Positions 1-9,858 of a stretch of 64,000 nucleotides of DNA are shown here, in pieces. Below the pieces are notes generated by a model that saw only the letters and a list, made by a program, of their open reading frames with translations, was not told where the DNA came from and searched no databases. Source of the stretch: Afipia birgiae 34632 (GTDB lineage: Bacteria > Pseudomonadota > Alphaproteobacteria > Rhizobiales > Xanthobacteraceae); NCBI RefSeq assembly GCF_000308295.2, contig NZ_HG326652.1, positions 2,638,818 through 2,702,817 of the forward strand. Reading direction: 5' to 3'. Each line of letters starts with the position of its first letter. The stretch's first letter is position 1. The translations under genes and the position numbers were made by a program.

Positions 1-93
1 CTGTGTCATTATCTGTTACTCCGTATCAACCGACGCCTTCTGACGCCGAGTTCGAGGACTGAAATTGGTTGAGCGGAACCCAACGGTGTGGCC

Positions 94-1836
94 TTATTTC
101 TTCTTCAGAACGCTTTGCGGATTGAGATTGCCGATGCGGCCGCTTTCGCTGCCCGCAGCGGGGTCGATCACCGCATTGATAAGCGTGGGCTTAGCTGAAT
201 CCATCGCCGCGTTGACAGCCCGCTTCAACTCATCGGGAGTCGTCGCATTGACGCCAACACCACCGAAAGCTTCCATCATCTTGTCGTAACGAGCGCCCTT
301 TACGAAAACGGTCGGAGCCACGTCCGAGCCGCCCGACGGATTGACGTCTGTACCGCGATAGATGCCGTCGTTGTTGAAGATCACCACGCAGACCGGCAGT
401 TTGTAGCGGCAGATCGTTTCCACTTCCATGCCAGAGAACCCGAATGCGCTGTCGCCTTCGATCGCGAGTACCGGCTTGCCGGTCTCAATGGCCGCAGCAA
501 TCGAATAACCCATGCCGATGCCCATGATGCCCCAGGTGCCGACGTCGATGCGCTTGCGCGGCTGATACATGTCGATGATGCCGCGCGCGAGATCGAGCGT
601 GTTGGCGCCTTCATTGACAAGGATGGCGTCCGGACGCTCCTTGATGATGGTGCGCAGAACACCGAGCGCGCCGTGGTAATCCATCGGCGAATTGTTGTTC
701 ATCAGACGCGGCGCCATCTTGGCAACGTTGTCATCGCGCTTGGCCTGAACGGATTTGGTCCAATCCGCCGGCGGGGCAGTCCAGTTGCCGCCCATGCCTT
801 GCAGAAGAGCGGTGACGCACGAACCGATGTCGCCGACCACAGGCGCCACGATCTCGACGTTCGAGTCCATTTCCTTCGGCTCGATGTCGATCTGGATGAA
901 CTTCTTCGGAGCGTCGCCCCATGACTTGCCCTTGCCGTGCGACAGCAGCCAGTTCAGCCGCGCGCCGATCAGCATGACGACATCCGAATCCTTCAACACC
1001 GTCGACCGCGCCGCACCGGCGCACTGCGGATGTGTATCCGGCAGCAGGCCCTTGGCCATGCTCATCGGCAGGAACGGAATGCCGCTTTTCTCAATCAGCG
1101 CGCGAATCGCGTCATCGGCCTGCGCGTACGATGCGCCCTTGCCGAGAATGATGAGCGGCTTCTTCGCCGACTTCAGCACGTCGAGCGCGCGCTTGACCGA
1201 ATCCGGAGCCGGAATCTGTGCCGGGGCCGCGTCGATGACCTTCACCAGCGATTTTTTGCCGGCGTCCGCGTTCATCACCTGCCCGAACAACTTGGCCGGG
1301 AGATCGAGATAGACACCGCCCGGACGACCGGAGACCGCAGCGCGGATCGCGCGAGCAACACCGATACCAATATCCTGCGCATGCAGCACGCGGAACGCGG
1401 CCTTGCACAGCGGCTTCGCGATCGCGAGCTGGTCCATTTCCTCGTAGTCACCCTGCTGCAAGTCGACAATCTCGCGCTCCGATGAACCAGAGATCAGGAT
1501 CATGGGAAAGCAATTGGTCGTGGCATGAGCGAGCGCCGTCAGGCCGTTGAGAAAGCCGGGCGCCGAAACAGTGAGACAAACACCAGGCTTCTTCGTCAGA
1601 AAGCCCGCGATCGAAGCGGCATAGCCGGCATTTTGTTCGTGACGAAACGACAGAACGCGAATGCCTTCGGCCTGCGCCATGCGGCCGAAATCCGTGATCG
1701 GAATACCCGGAACGCCATAAATCGTATTGAGACCATTCAGCTTGAGAGCGTCAATAATCAGATGAAAGCCATCCGTCAGCTCTTGCTCTGCATCGTTTGC
1801 AGCCGTCGTCTCTACCTTACTCGCCGTCGTCAGCAT
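94..1836 (-). CDS. oxc: Oxalyl-CoA decarboxylase
   Basis: Thiamine-diphosphate enzyme that decarboxylates oxalyl-CoA to formyl-CoA and CO2 in the cytoplasm. The 580 residues resemble the Oxalobacter enzyme as I remember it, including the stretch [11 protein letters not shown] and the segment [19 protein letters not shown]. The ThDP-activating glutamate is E67 (in [10 protein letters not shown]), and the ThDP/Mg motif begins [11 protein letters not shown] and ends at NND. The gene runs away from its regulator and towards the left window edge. A formyl-CoA transferase, the usual partner, is not visible and may lie beyond the edge. Very confident of the family. Confidence 0.96.
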   Translation of the reverse strand: MLTTASKVETTAANDAEQELTDGFHLIIDALKLNGLNTIYGVPGIPITDFGRMAQAEGIRVLSFRHEQNAGYAASIAGFLTKKPGVCLTVSAPGFLNGLTALAHATTNCFPMILISGSSEREIVDLQQGDYEEMDQLAIAKPLCKAAFRVLHAQDIGIGVARAIRAAVSGRPGGVYLDLPAKLFGQVMNADAGKKSLVKVIDAAPAQIPAPDSVKRALDVLKSAKKPLIILGKGASYAQADDAIRALIEKSGIPFLPMSMAKGLLPDTHPQCAGAARSTVLKDSDVVMLIGARLNWLLSHGKGKSWGDAPKKFIQIDIEPKEMDSNVEIVAPVVGDIGSCVTALLQGMGGNWTAPPADWTKSVQAKRDDNVAKMAPRLMNNNSPMDYHGALGVLRTIIKERPDAILVNEGANTLDLARGIIDMYQPRKRIDVGTWGIMGIGMGYSIAAAIETGKPVLAIEGDSAFGFSGMEVETICRYKLPVCVVIFNNDGIYRGTDVNPSGGSDVAPTVFVKGARYDKMMEAFGGVGVNATTPDELKRAVNAAMDSAKPTLINAVIDPAAGSESGRIGNLNPQSVLKKK

Positions 1837-1872
1837 CGGTGGCCTCCCTAGTCTCTTCTTTTGATCGTTCGT

Positions 1873-2598
1873 CTACGTGAAGATTTCCTGTCCATGGGTT
1901 TCGACATAAGTCGCAAGCCCAAGCGTATGGTCGCGCGCGCGCTTTTCAGCGAGTTCGGTATCGCGCTCTTCGAGTGCTTCGATAATCGCGAGATGTTCAG
2001 GCAGCGACACCGCCGTACGATCGGTCCGGCCGATCGTGAGCTGACGGTAACCGCGCACGTGCAGAAGGATGTCGTTGGTCATATCCACCAGAACCGGGGA
2101 CTCGCTCAGCGAAATCAGCGCCTGATGGAACGCGATGTTCGCCTTCGAGTACTCATTGATGTGATCCTGCGGCAGACGATCCTTGTTGAAGTCCTTGAAG
2201 AAGTTGCGCAGCGCCGAGATGTCCTTCTTGCGCGCGGTCGTGGTGATGAGACGTGCGGCCATGCTTTCGAGCGCGGCCCATGCACGAATCATGTCGACGA
2301 TTTCAGCCTTCGTCTTGCGCACAACCACGATGCCACGGCGTGGAACCGTTTTGACGAAACCGTCCTGCTCCAGCATCGCGATCGCTTCGCGGATCGGTGT
2401 CCGGCTGACGCCGAGATGTTCCGAAAGCGCACGCTCATCGAGCATGACAGGGTCCGGGCTGGCGTAGATATCCATTTTGAGGATAGCTTCCTTAAGCGCG
2501 TCGTAAGCCTTGTTCTTAAAACTGGCTTCCGGCGCGATGCGCACGATCGCGATATCCTGCTCGTTCAGTGGAACCTTTGAGTTTTTCTGAGTAACCAT
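1873..2598 (-). CDS. GntR-family (FadR/FCD) transcriptional regulator
   Basis: DNA-binding repressor or activator of the FadR subfamily. An N-terminal winged HTH (about residues 28-95, with LSEHLGVSRTPIREAIAMLEQDGFV) is followed by an all-helical FCD ligand-binding domain (about 100-230). ATG is preceded by GGGAG seven bases upstream. The gene lies 36 bp upstream of oxc on the same strand and diverges from the acyl-CoA ligase. It probably controls both through the palindromes at 2656-2674 and 2736-2754. The effector is probably an oxalate- or glyoxylate-related acid; that part is inferred from neighbours only. Confidence 0.9.
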   Translation of the reverse strand: MVTQKNSKVPLNEQDIAIVRIAPEASFKNKAYDALKEAILKMDIYASPDPVMLDERALSEHLGVSRTPIREAIAMLEQDGFVKTVPRRGIVVVRKTKAEIVDMIRAWAALESMAARLITTTARKKDISALRNFFKDFNKDRLPQDHINEYSKANIAFHQALISLSESPVLVDMTNDILLHVRGYRQLTIGRTDRTAVSLPEHLAIIEALEERDTELAEKRARDHTLGLATYVETHGQEIFT

Positions 2599-2626
2599 GA
2601 ATCATCTCCCTCTCTGGTTTGAGGGC

Positions 2627-2635
2627 TGTATACCA
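2627..2635. promoter_or_regulatory. Possible GntR half-operator
   Basis: TGTATACCA lies 29 bp upstream of the GntR start codon and resembles half of the nearby palindromes and of typical FadR-family sites (TGGTATACCA). It could be an autoregulatory site. Weak on its own. Confidence 0.3.
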
Positions 2636-2655
2636 CGGGAGCGTTGTTTATGTTC

Positions 2656-2674
2656 TTGGCATACCAGATGCCAA
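2656..2674. promoter_or_regulatory. Palindromic GntR operator 1
   Basis: TTGGCAT-ACCAG-ATGCCAA is a perfect 7-bp inverted repeat with a 5-bp spacer, in the intergenic space between the GntR gene and the divergent acyl-CoA ligase gene. A nearly identical site lies exactly 80 bp further along. The form fits FadR-subfamily operators. That the neighbouring GntR protein binds it is inference. Confidence 0.6.
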
Positions 2675-2719
2675 CGTGTCAAGCAGCCGCCCTGCGCCAC
2701 GAAAGCCCACCGAACGGGC

Positions 2720-2754
2720 TTGACAAACATGGTTCTTGGTATGCCAAATGCCAA
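2720..2754 (+). promoter_or_regulatory. Candidate -35 plus GntR operator 2
   Basis: TTGACA at 2720-2725 is a good -35 hexamer pointing at the acyl-CoA ligase gene. No convincing -10 follows, so the promoter call is tentative. TTGGTAT-GCCAA-ATGCCAA at 2736-2754 is the second copy of the inverted repeat, with one mismatch between its arms. It lies where a promoter core would be, so binding there should block transcription. Confidence 0.5.
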
Positions 2755-2890
2755 ATGTAGGCATTTTGCTCGCGCGCCTCTTGAAACGCGCTGGCCAACG
2801 TTAAAACGTGGTGCTCAAGCGCTCGGGGACGACCGTCCGACAACCCGTGCGCAATCCGATCTCAAGAAGTGGACGTGACAGGAGGAAGTA

Positions 2891-5059
2891 ATGGCTCATT
2901 CGCAGGACGCAGCGCGAAAGATCGACGTTGGACAGCAGGCAAAGGCCGAAGTTCGGAAGATTCTCGACGCCGTCAAAGCAGACAAACGCACCAGCCTGAC
3001 CGCACCGGAAGGCAAACTGGTTTGTGATGCTTACGGAATTCCGGTTCCGAAGGAAGGCGTTGCCAAGTCCGCCGCCGATGCCGCCAAGATCGCGACCGGC
3101 ATGGGCTTTCCCGTAGTCATGAAGATCGTCTCCCCCGACATCCTCCACAAGACCGAGGCCGGCGGCGTGATCGTCGGCGTGAAAACCGCAGCTGACGCTG
3201 AAAAGGCCTATGAGACCATTCTCGCAAACGCGAAGAAGTACAAGGCCGACGCCAAGATCGAAGGCATCCAGGTTCAGCAGATGCTGCTGGGCGGCACGGA
3301 AGTCATCGTCGGAAGCATCACCGACGGCTCGTTCGGCAAGCTGGTAGCGTTCGGCCTCGGTGGCGTTCTCGTCGAAGTGCTGAAAGACGTCACCTTCCGC
3401 CTTGCCCCCGCGACCAACGCCGATGCGCTGTCCATGCTGGACGGTATCCAGGCCCACGAAATGCTGAACGGGGTACGCGGTGGCGATCCGGTGAATCGTG
3501 AGGCGCTCGCGGACATCATTGTCAATGTTTCGCAGCTTGTCAGCGATTTCCCTGAAATCGTCGAACTCGATCTCAACCCGGTGTTCGCGACCAAGAAGGA
3601 CGCAATCGCTGCCGACGTTCGCATCGTCGTCGACTTCGATTACAAGCCGCGCCCCGCGCCTCGTTCGAACGAAGAAATCGTCACCGCGATGAACCGCATC
3701 ATGATGCCGAAGGCGGTCGCCGTCATCGGCGCTTCGGCTGAGGCCGGCAAGATCGGTAACTCGGTGATGAAAAACCTCATCAACGGCGGCTACAAGGGTC
3801 AGATCTATCCGATCCATCCCAAGGCCGACGAAATCATGGGCATCAAGGCCTACAAGAGTGTCAAGGACGTCCCGGGCACGATCGACACCGCTGTGTTCGC
3901 GATTCCCGCGAAACTCGTTGCTGCAGCGCTCACCGAGTGCGGCGAGAAGAAAATCCCCGGCGCAGTCCTGATTCCGTCGGGCTTTGCCGAGGCAAACGAA
4001 CCTGCGTTGCAGGAAGAAATCGTCGAGATCGGCAAGAAGTACAATGTGCGTCTGATGGGGCCGAACATCTATGGCTTCTACTATACGCCATCCAATCTCT
4101 GCGCGACCTTCTGTACGGCCTACGACGTCAAGGGCTCTGCGGCGCTGTCGTCACAGTCAGGCGGCATCGGCATGGCCATCATCGGCTTCTCCCGCTCCGC
4201 CAAGATGGGTGTGTCCGCCATTGTCGGCCTCGGCAACAAGTCGGATATCGATGAGGACGATCTGCTCGCCTTCTTCGAGCAGGACCCGAACACGACGATC
4301 ATCGCGCAGCACTGCGAAGATCTGAAGGACGGCCGCGCCTTCGCGGAAGCCGCCAAGCGCGTCTCCAAGAAGAAGCCGGTTGTGGTCCTCAAGGCAGGCC
4401 GTACTTCGGCCGGCGCCAAGGCAGCCTCGTCCCATACCGGCGCGCTGGCTGGCAACGACAAGATCTATGAGGACGTGCTGAAACAGTCGGGTGTTATTCG
4501 CGCCCGTTCGCTGCGGCAGCTTCTGGAGTTCGCACGCGGCATTCCCGTGTTGCCGACTCCGAAGGGCGAGAACGTTCTCATCATTACCGGTGCGGGTGGC
4601 TCAGGCGTGCTGCTGTCCGACGCCGTAGTCGACAACGGTCTCTCGCTGATGGCGATGCCGCCGGATCTTGATACTGCCTTCCGCAAGTTCATCCCGCCGT
4701 TCGGTGCAGCGGGCAATCCTGTGGACATCACTGGCGGCGAACCGCCGATCACCTACGTCAATACCGTGAAGCTCGGCCTGTCGGATGATCGCATCCACTC
4801 CCTGATCCTCGGCTACTGGCACACCATCGTCACTCCGCCGATGGTCTTTGCCAGGAACATGGTCGAGGTGAAGAAAGAGATGGAAGCGAAGGGCATCAGC
4901 AAGCCGATGGTGGCTTCACTTGCCGGCGACGTCGAGGTCGAGGAAGCCGCCGAGTATCTCTACCAGAACGGTATCCCGGCCTATGCGTACTCCACTGAAC
5001 TCCCTGTCGAAGTGCTTGGCGCGAAATACAAGTGGGCACGCGGCGCGGGCCTGCTGTAA
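2891..5059 (+). CDS. NDP-forming acyl-CoA synthetase (fused acetate-CoA ligase type)
   Basis: Fused two-subunit ligase that interconverts an acid, CoA and ATP with acyl-CoA, ADP and phosphate. Domain order is ATP-grasp (about 20-235, with MKIVSPDILHKTEAGGV), CoA-binding Rossmann (about 255-380, AVIGASAEAGKIGNSV), then the succinyl-CoA-ligase-like part. The phosphohistidine is H515 in SSHTGALAGND. The start has an AGGAGG ribosome site seven bases upstream. The gene diverges from oxc and shares its operators, so its substrate is probably in the oxalate-formate-glyoxylate family. It might activate oxalate or recover ATP from formyl-CoA; neither can be read from sequence. Generic acetate-CoA ligase is the fallback. 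Confidence 0.88.
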   Translation: MAHSQDAARKIDVGQQAKAEVRKILDAVKADKRTSLTAPEGKLVCDAYGIPVPKEGVAKSAADAAKIATGMGFPVVMKIVSPDILHKTEAGGVIVGVKTAADAEKAYETILANAKKYKADAKIEGIQVQQMLLGGTEVIVGSITDGSFGKLVAFGLGGVLVEVLKDVTFRLAPATNADALSMLDGIQAHEMLNGVRGGDPVNREALADIIVNVSQLVSDFPEIVELDLNPVFATKKDAIAADVRIVVDFDYKPRPAPRSNEEIVTAMNRIMMPKAVAVIGASAEAGKIGNSVMKNLINGGYKGQIYPIHPKADEIMGIKAYKSVKDVPGTIDTAVFAIPAKLVAAALTECGEKKIPGAVLIPSGFAEANEPALQEEIVEIGKKYNVRLMGPNIYGFYYTPSNLCATFCTAYDVKGSAALSSQSGGIGMAIIGFSRSAKMGVSAIVGLGNKSDIDEDDLLAFFEQDPNTTIIAQHCEDLKDGRAFAEAAKRVSKKKPVVVLKAGRTSAGAKAASSHTGALAGNDKIYEDVLKQSGVIRARSLRQLLEFARGIPVLPTPKGENVLIITGAGGSGVLLSDAVVDNGLSLMAMPPDLDTAFRKFIPPFGAAGNPVDITGGEPPITYVNTVKLGLSDDRIHSLILGYWHTIVTPPMVFARNMVEVKKEMEAKGISKPMVASLAGDVEVEEAAEYLYQNGIPAYAYSTELPVEVLGAKYKWARGAGLL

Positions 5060-5068
5060 TCTAGACCG

Positions 5069-5109
5069 GGGGTGCCGCCCCAATGGGGCGGCACCCCTTT
5101 CTCTTTTCA
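5069..5109 (+). terminator. Rho-independent terminator after the acyl-CoA ligase
   Basis: A perfect 13-bp stem (GGGGTGCCGCCCC, loop AAT, GGGGCGGCACCCC) followed by TTTCTCTTTTC, ten bases after the stop codon. It separates the ligase from the IclR gene. Confidence 0.9.
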
Positions 5110-5146
5110 GCACGAGCTTCACTTCTATCGACGGCCGTAGGTAGTA

Positions 5147-5998
5147 ATGAAGAAAAGTGTGATCCGGCGAAGGCTAATCGAGCCGCGAAGCGGCGTTGAG
5201 GCGGAAACCGAAGGCAAGGACGGCGGCGTTCAGTCCGTCAACCGCGCTCTGACGCTGATCGAAACTCTTGCCGAGGACGATGAAGGCTACCGGCTCACCG
5301 ATCTTGCCGTGCGTACCGGCCTGTCCACCTCTACGGTCCATCGCCTGCTGACAACCCTTGAGAAGCGCCGTTTCGTGCAGTTCGACCGAAGCGAGGCTAA
5401 GTGGCACATCGGCGCCCGCAGCTTCGCCGTTGGATCGACGTTCGCGCGGCGCCGGAACTTCGTCGCCCATGCGATGCCCTATCTGCGCAAGCTGCGCGAT
5501 CTAACACGTGAAACCGCGAACCTTGCGGTTGTTGATGACGAAACCATCATTGTTCTGACCCGCATGGAGAGCCGCGAGATCATGCGCTCGCTCACAAAGG
5601 TGGGCGGCCGCGTGGCCATGGTGGCATCCGGCGTCGGCAAGGCAGTGCTGGCGACATATTCCGATGAAGACGTGAATGCGATCATTCACCGTCAGGGTAT
5701 GCCGCGATTGACGGAGAAATCGATCGTCCGTCCGGGCGAACTGTTCAAGGCGCTGCAGATCGTCCGGCAGCGCGGCTTCGCCGTCGATGACGAGGAAGCC
5801 CGTATGGGGCTTCGGTGCATCGCTGCGGTGGTTTACAACGATTGCAGCGAGCCGCTAGCCGCGATTTCGGTCTCCGGGATGACATCCCGCATCACCGAGG
5901 AGCGCGTACCGATCATCGGCAATATCGTACGCGACGTTGCAGCCGAGCTGACCATCGCACTCGGAGGCGTGATGCCGGTTGTTCAAGGCAAGAGCTGA
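5147..5998 (+). CDS. IclR-family transcriptional regulator
   Basis: IclR-type regulator: N-terminal winged HTH (about 28-90, with LAVRTGLSTSTVHRLLTTLEK) and a C-terminal effector domain (about 105-275). It sits just upstream of gcl-hyi-glxR on the same strand, as AllR/GclR-like glyoxylate-sensing IclR proteins often do. Control of gcl by glyoxylate or a related C2 acid is therefore the natural inference. The first 27 residues are basic and low in structure. I see no clear IclR palindrome in the 173-bp gap to gcl. Confidence 0.9.
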   Translation: MKKSVIRRRLIEPRSGVEAETEGKDGGVQSVNRALTLIETLAEDDEGYRLTDLAVRTGLSTSTVHRLLTTLEKRRFVQFDRSEAKWHIGARSFAVGSTFARRRNFVAHAMPYLRKLRDLTRETANLAVVDDETIIVLTRMESREIMRSLTKVGGRVAMVASGVGKAVLATYSDEDVNAIIHRQGMPRLTEKSIVRPGELFKALQIVRQRGFAVDDEEARMGLRCIAAVVYNDCSEPLAAISVSGMTSRITEERVPIIGNIVRDVAAELTIALGGVMPVVQGKS

Positions 5999-6171
5999 GC
6001 GCAGCGCAATTTTGCTTACATTCAGATTTTCACTTTTACTTCTCTCTAGTCGTTTGATCGCGCGAGAGAATTTCACATGTACGTCGCATCGCGGGAAACA
6101 AATTCAAGACCATTGAGACGACCCGCCGTCCTCGTGATGATCACATCGAACCTAACCATTCGAGGTGTGAC

Positions 6172-7971
6172 ATGGCGAAGATGCGGGCAATCGATGCAGC
6201 GGTGCGTATCCTTGAGAAGGAAGGCATCGTCTGCGCATTCGGCGTTCCGGGCGCCGCGATCAATCCACTTTACTCCGCTCTCAAGAAGCGCGGATCGATC
6301 AATCACATCCTGGCGCGCCATGTTGAGGGCGCATCTCACATGGCCGAGGGCTACACCCGCGCCAAGGCGGGGAACATCGGCGTCTGCATCGGCACCTCCG
6401 GCCCGGCCGGAACCGACATGATCACCGGGCTCTATTCGGCTATCGCCGATTCAATCCCGATCCTATGCATCACCGGGCAGGCGCCCCGTGCACGCATCTA
6501 CAAAGAGGACTTCCAGGCCGTCGACATCGAGTCGATCGCAAAGCCCGTCACCAAATGGGCCGTTACGGTGCGCGAACCAGCGCTGGTGCCACGTGTCTTC
6601 AGTCAGGCGTTCCACATCATGCGCTCAGGCCGTCCCGGCCCGGTGCTGATCGACTTGCCGCTCGATGTCCAGCTCGCCGAGATCGAATTCGACGACGAGA
6701 CCTACGAGCCCCTGCCGGTCTACAAACCCGCCGCAACGCGCAGGCAGGTCGAGAAGGCGCTCGATATGCTCAACGCCGCCGAACGCCCGCTGATCGTGGC
6801 CGGCGGCGGTGTCATCAATGCCGATGCGTCCGACCTTCTCGTGGCGTTCGCCGAGATCGTTAATGTTCCCGTGGTGCCGACGCTGATGGGCTGGGGCGCG
6901 ATCCCGGATGATCATGTCCTGATGGCCGGAATGGTCGGCCTTCAAACCAGCCACCGCTACGGCAATGCGACCATGCTCGAGTCGGACTTTGTGCTCGGCA
7001 TCGGTAACCGCTGGGCCAATCGCCACACCGGATCGGTCGAGACTTACACCAAGGGCCGCACCTTCGTGCATGTCGATATCGAGCCGACTCAGATCGGCCG
7101 CGTGTTCAATCCAGATTTCGGAATCGTTTCGGACGCAAAAGCCGCGCTCGAATTATTCGTCTCTATCGCGAAGGAATGGCGCAAAGCAGGCAAGCTGAAA
7201 GAGCGGCAGGCATGGCCCGCGGCGGTTCAGGACCGCAAACGCACCATGCTGCGCAAGAGCCACTTCGACAACGTGCCGATCAAGCCGCAGCGCGTTTACG
7301 AGGAGATGAGCAAGGCTTTCGGCCGTGATACCTGCTATGTCAGCGTAATCGGTCTGTCACAGATCGCCGGCGCGCAATTCCTCGGCGTTTATCGCCCGCG
7401 CAACTGGATCAATGCCGGTCAGGCCGGCCCGCTTGGCTGGACCCTGCCCGCCGCGCTCGGCGTACGCGCCGCCGATCCGACGCGCGAGATCGTTGCACTT
7501 TCCGGGGACTATGATTTTCAATTCCTGATCGAGGAACTGGCCGTTGGCGCGCAGTTCAAGCTGCCTTACATCCACGTCGTCGTGAACAACTCCTATCTCG
7601 GCTTGATCCGTCAGGCGCAGCGTGGCTTCGACATGGATTACCATGTCCAGCTTTCATTTGAGAACATCAATGCGCCGGAACTCGGAGTCTATGGCGTCGA
7701 TCACGTTGCCGTAGCGGAAGGGCTTGGCTGCAAAGCGATCCGGGTCACGCATCCGGAAGACGCACAGGCCGCGTTCGCGACGGCGCGTCAGATGATGGCG
7801 GAATATCGCGTCCCGGTAGTGGTCGAATTCATTCTCGAACGGGTCACCAACATCGCGATGGGGACCGAGATCGACAATATTGTCGAATTCGAAGAAGTGC
7901 TCGACTTGCCGCTCGACGACACGCCGGCGAGCCCAGAGAAGACCTCCCGAGGCAAGCTGCTACCTGTCTGA
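6172..7971 (+). CDS. gcl: Glyoxylate carboligase (tartronate-semialdehyde synthase)
   Basis: ThDP- and FAD-dependent enzyme joining two glyoxylates into tartronate semialdehyde and CO2. At 599 residues it has the expected length. The diagnostic feature is V51 in [13 protein letters not shown], where other ThDP enzymes have the catalytic glutamate; Gcl is known for this valine. The ThDP motif starts [12 protein letters not shown] and ends [13 protein letters not shown] lies seven bases before ATG. It is first in an operon with hyi and glxR and follows an IclR regulator. Together with oxc it points to oxalate or glyoxylate use. Confidence 0.97.
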   Translation: MAKMRAIDAAVRILEKEGIVCAFGVPGAAINPLYSALKKRGSINHILARHVEGASHMAEGYTRAKAGNIGVCIGTSGPAGTDMITGLYSAIADSIPILCITGQAPRARIYKEDFQAVDIESIAKPVTKWAVTVREPALVPRVFSQAFHIMRSGRPGPVLIDLPLDVQLAEIEFDDETYEPLPVYKPAATRRQVEKALDMLNAAERPLIVAGGGVINADASDLLVAFAEIVNVPVVPTLMGWGAIPDDHVLMAGMVGLQTSHRYGNATMLESDFVLGIGNRWANRHTGSVETYTKGRTFVHVDIEPTQIGRVFNPDFGIVSDAKAALELFVSIAKEWRKAGKLKERQAWPAAVQDRKRTMLRKSHFDNVPIKPQRVYEEMSKAFGRDTCYVSVIGLSQIAGAQFLGVYRPRNWINAGQAGPLGWTLPAALGVRAADPTREIVALSGDYDFQFLIEELAVGAQFKLPYIHVVVNNSYLGLIRQAQRGFDMDYHVQLSFENINAPELGVYGVDHVAVAEGLGCKAIRVTHPEDAQAAFATARQMMAEYRVPVVVEFILERVTNIAMGTEIDNIVEFEEVLDLPLDDTPASPEKTSRGKLLPV

Positions 7972-8011
7972 CCGCGCGACCAGCGTCACAAACAAGAAAG
8001 AGACATTCCTC

Positions 8012-8797
8012 GTGCCAAAATTCGCAGCCAATCTCACCATGCTCTTCAACGAACTGCCGTTTCTCGAGCGTTTCGCGGCAGCCAAGGCGGCTGGGTTCAG
8101 CGGCGTGGAGTATCTGTTTCCCTATGACTTTGAAAAGGCAGTGTTGGGCGAACAGTTGCAGCAACATGGACTTACTCAGGTGCTGCACAATTTGCCTGCG
8201 GGAAACTGGGGCGCCGGAGAACGCGGCATCGCAATTCTTTCCGATCGCACCGCCGAATTCCGCGACGGCGTCAAGCGCGCCATTGAATACGCGAAGGCGC
8301 TGGGCTGCCGGCAGGTGAACTGCCTCGCTGGGATAGCGCCGGCGGACGCCGATCCAGCAGAGTTGCACGCCGTTTTCGTAGAGAATCTCCGTTATGCCGC
8401 TACAGCGCTTGCAAAGCAGCAAATCAAGCTACTGATCGAGCCGATCAACACCCGCGATATCCCGGGCTTCTTCCTCAACGGGACGGAGCAGGCAATCCAG
8501 ATCATTTCGGAAGTCGGCTCGGAGAATCTGTTTGTCCAGTACGACATCTATCACATGCAGATCATGGAGGGGGACCTCGCACCGACCATGAAGAAGCATC
8601 TGGATCGCATCGCGCATATCCAGCTGGCCGATAATCCCGGCCGGAACGAGCCGGGGACCGGCGAAATCAACTATCCCTTCCTCTTTCGCTATCTCGACGA
8701 GATCGGATATCGTGGCTGGATCGGCTGCGAATACAAGCCGAGGACCACCACCCTGGAAGGTCTTGGGTGGTACGAAGCGCATACGGTCGATGCGTAA
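8012..8797 (+). CDS. hyi: Hydroxypyruvate isomerase
   Basis: TIM-barrel isomerase interconverting hydroxypyruvate and tartronate semialdehyde. With the GTG start at 8012 the protein has 261 residues, and the two catalytic glutamates fall at E143 (LLIEPINTRD) and E240 (GCEYKP), the positions known from E. coli Hyi. This numbering supports the GTG over the upstream in-frame start, which would also overlap gcl. It lies 40 bp after gcl and 26 bp before glxR in one operon. Confidence 0.93.
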   Translation: MPKFAANLTMLFNELPFLERFAAAKAAGFSGVEYLFPYDFEKAVLGEQLQQHGLTQVLHNLPAGNWGAGERGIAILSDRTAEFRDGVKRAIEYAKALGCRQVNCLAGIAPADADPAELHAVFVENLRYAATALAKQQIKLLIEPINTRDIPGFFLNGTEQAIQIISEVGSENLFVQYDIYHMQIMEGDLAPTMKKHLDRIAHIQLADNPGRNEPGTGEINYPFLFRYLDEIGYRGWIGCEYKPRTTTLEGLGWYEAHTVDA

Positions 8798-8823
8798 TCA
8801 AGAAGAACCAGGGAGATCAGAAA

Positions 8824-9711
8824 ATGACCGATATCGGTTTCATCGGCCTCGGCATCATGGGGCGGCCGATGGCGGGCCACCTGCAGGCCGCCGGGCACCG
8901 CCTGTTTGTGCTGGAGAAGTCCGCCGCGTCGAAAGAACTCGTTGCCGCGGGCGCTATCGCCTGCAAGTCCGGCAAGGAGATCGCAGAGAGAGCGAGCGTC
9001 GTCATTATCATGGTGCCCGATACGCCTGACGTTGAGTCGGTTCTCTTCAACGCCAGCGGCGTCGCGGAAGGACTTTCGAAGGGTAAGGTCGTCGTCGACA
9101 TGAGTTCGATTTCACCAATCGCGACAAAAGAATTCGCAAAGAAGGTCAACGCGAAGGGCGCGGACTATCTGGACGCGCCAGTCTCCGGCGGCGAAGTCGG
9201 CGCGAAGGCCGCATCGCTGACTATTATGGTGGGCGGACCACAAAGCGCATTCGACACGGTCAAGCCCCTGTTCGAGAGGATGGGCAAGAACGTCACCCTG
9301 ATCGGCGGCAACGGCGACGGCCAAACCACCAAGGTCGCCAATCAGATCATCGTTGCGTTGACCATTGAGGCCGTCGCCGAAGGCCTGCTGTTTGCATCAA
9401 AGGCAGGCGCCGATCCGACACTGGTGAGACAGGCGCTGATGGGGGGACTAGCCACATCGCGCATCCTCGAATTGCATGGGGAACGTATGATCAAGCGGAC
9501 GTTCAATCCGGGCTTCCGCATCGAATTGCACCAGAAGGACCTCAACCTCGCGCTGGACGGCGCGCGGGCGCTTGGCCTGTCGTTGCCAAATACATCAATG
9601 ACCCAGCAGCTCTTCAATTCCTGCGTGGCTCAAGGCGGCAAAGCCTGGGACCATTCCGCAATGGTGAAAGCGCTGGAGACAATGGCCAGCCACGAAGTCG
9701 CCAAGGCCTGA
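8824..9711 (+). CDS. glxR: 2-hydroxy-3-oxopropionate (tartronate semialdehyde) reductase
   Basis: Beta-hydroxyacid dehydrogenase reducing tartronate semialdehyde to D-glycerate with NAD(P)H. The 295-residue protein shows the N-terminal dinucleotide fold (GFIGLGIMGRPMAGHL), the substrate motif DAPVSGGEVGAK at about 118-128 and catalytic K170 in TTKVANQII. ATG at 8824 is preceded by GGGAG; the longer reading would run into hyi. Third gene of the glyoxylate operon. GarR is an equivalent name; the context favours GlxR. Confidence 0.93.
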   Translation: MTDIGFIGLGIMGRPMAGHLQAAGHRLFVLEKSAASKELVAAGAIACKSGKEIAERASVVIIMVPDTPDVESVLFNASGVAEGLSKGKVVVDMSSISPIATKEFAKKVNAKGADYLDAPVSGGEVGAKAASLTIMVGGPQSAFDTVKPLFERMGKNVTLIGGNGDGQTTKVANQIIVALTIEAVAEGLLFASKAGADPTLVRQALMGGLATSRILELHGERMIKRTFNPGFRIELHQKDLNLALDGARALGLSLPNTSMTQQLFNSCVAQGGKAWDHSAMVKALETMASHEVAKA

Positions 9712-9743
9712 TTTTACGATAAGTACCTTGAAATTGAGTTTGA

Positions 9744-9776
9744 CGGCGCGGTGAGAACAACACCGCGCCGCTCTTC
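9744..9776 (+). terminator. Probable terminator after glxR
   Basis: CGGCGCGGTG and CACCGCGCCG form a perfect 10-bp stem with a 7-base loop, followed by the pyrimidine-rich CTCTTCC. The T tract is poor, so termination may be partial. Confidence 0.55.
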
Positions 9777-9858
9777 CATGCCGTCCCAATGGGCTAATCT
9801 CTCCACGCGCTCCATCAGCCGGCAAAGCCGCCTGGTGGAAGCATCCTGGGAGAGACAC

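Noticed and set aside
2801-3817. 338-codon minus-strand frame over the acyl-CoA ligase gene
   Set aside because: Shadow of the ligase coding sequence and the operator region.
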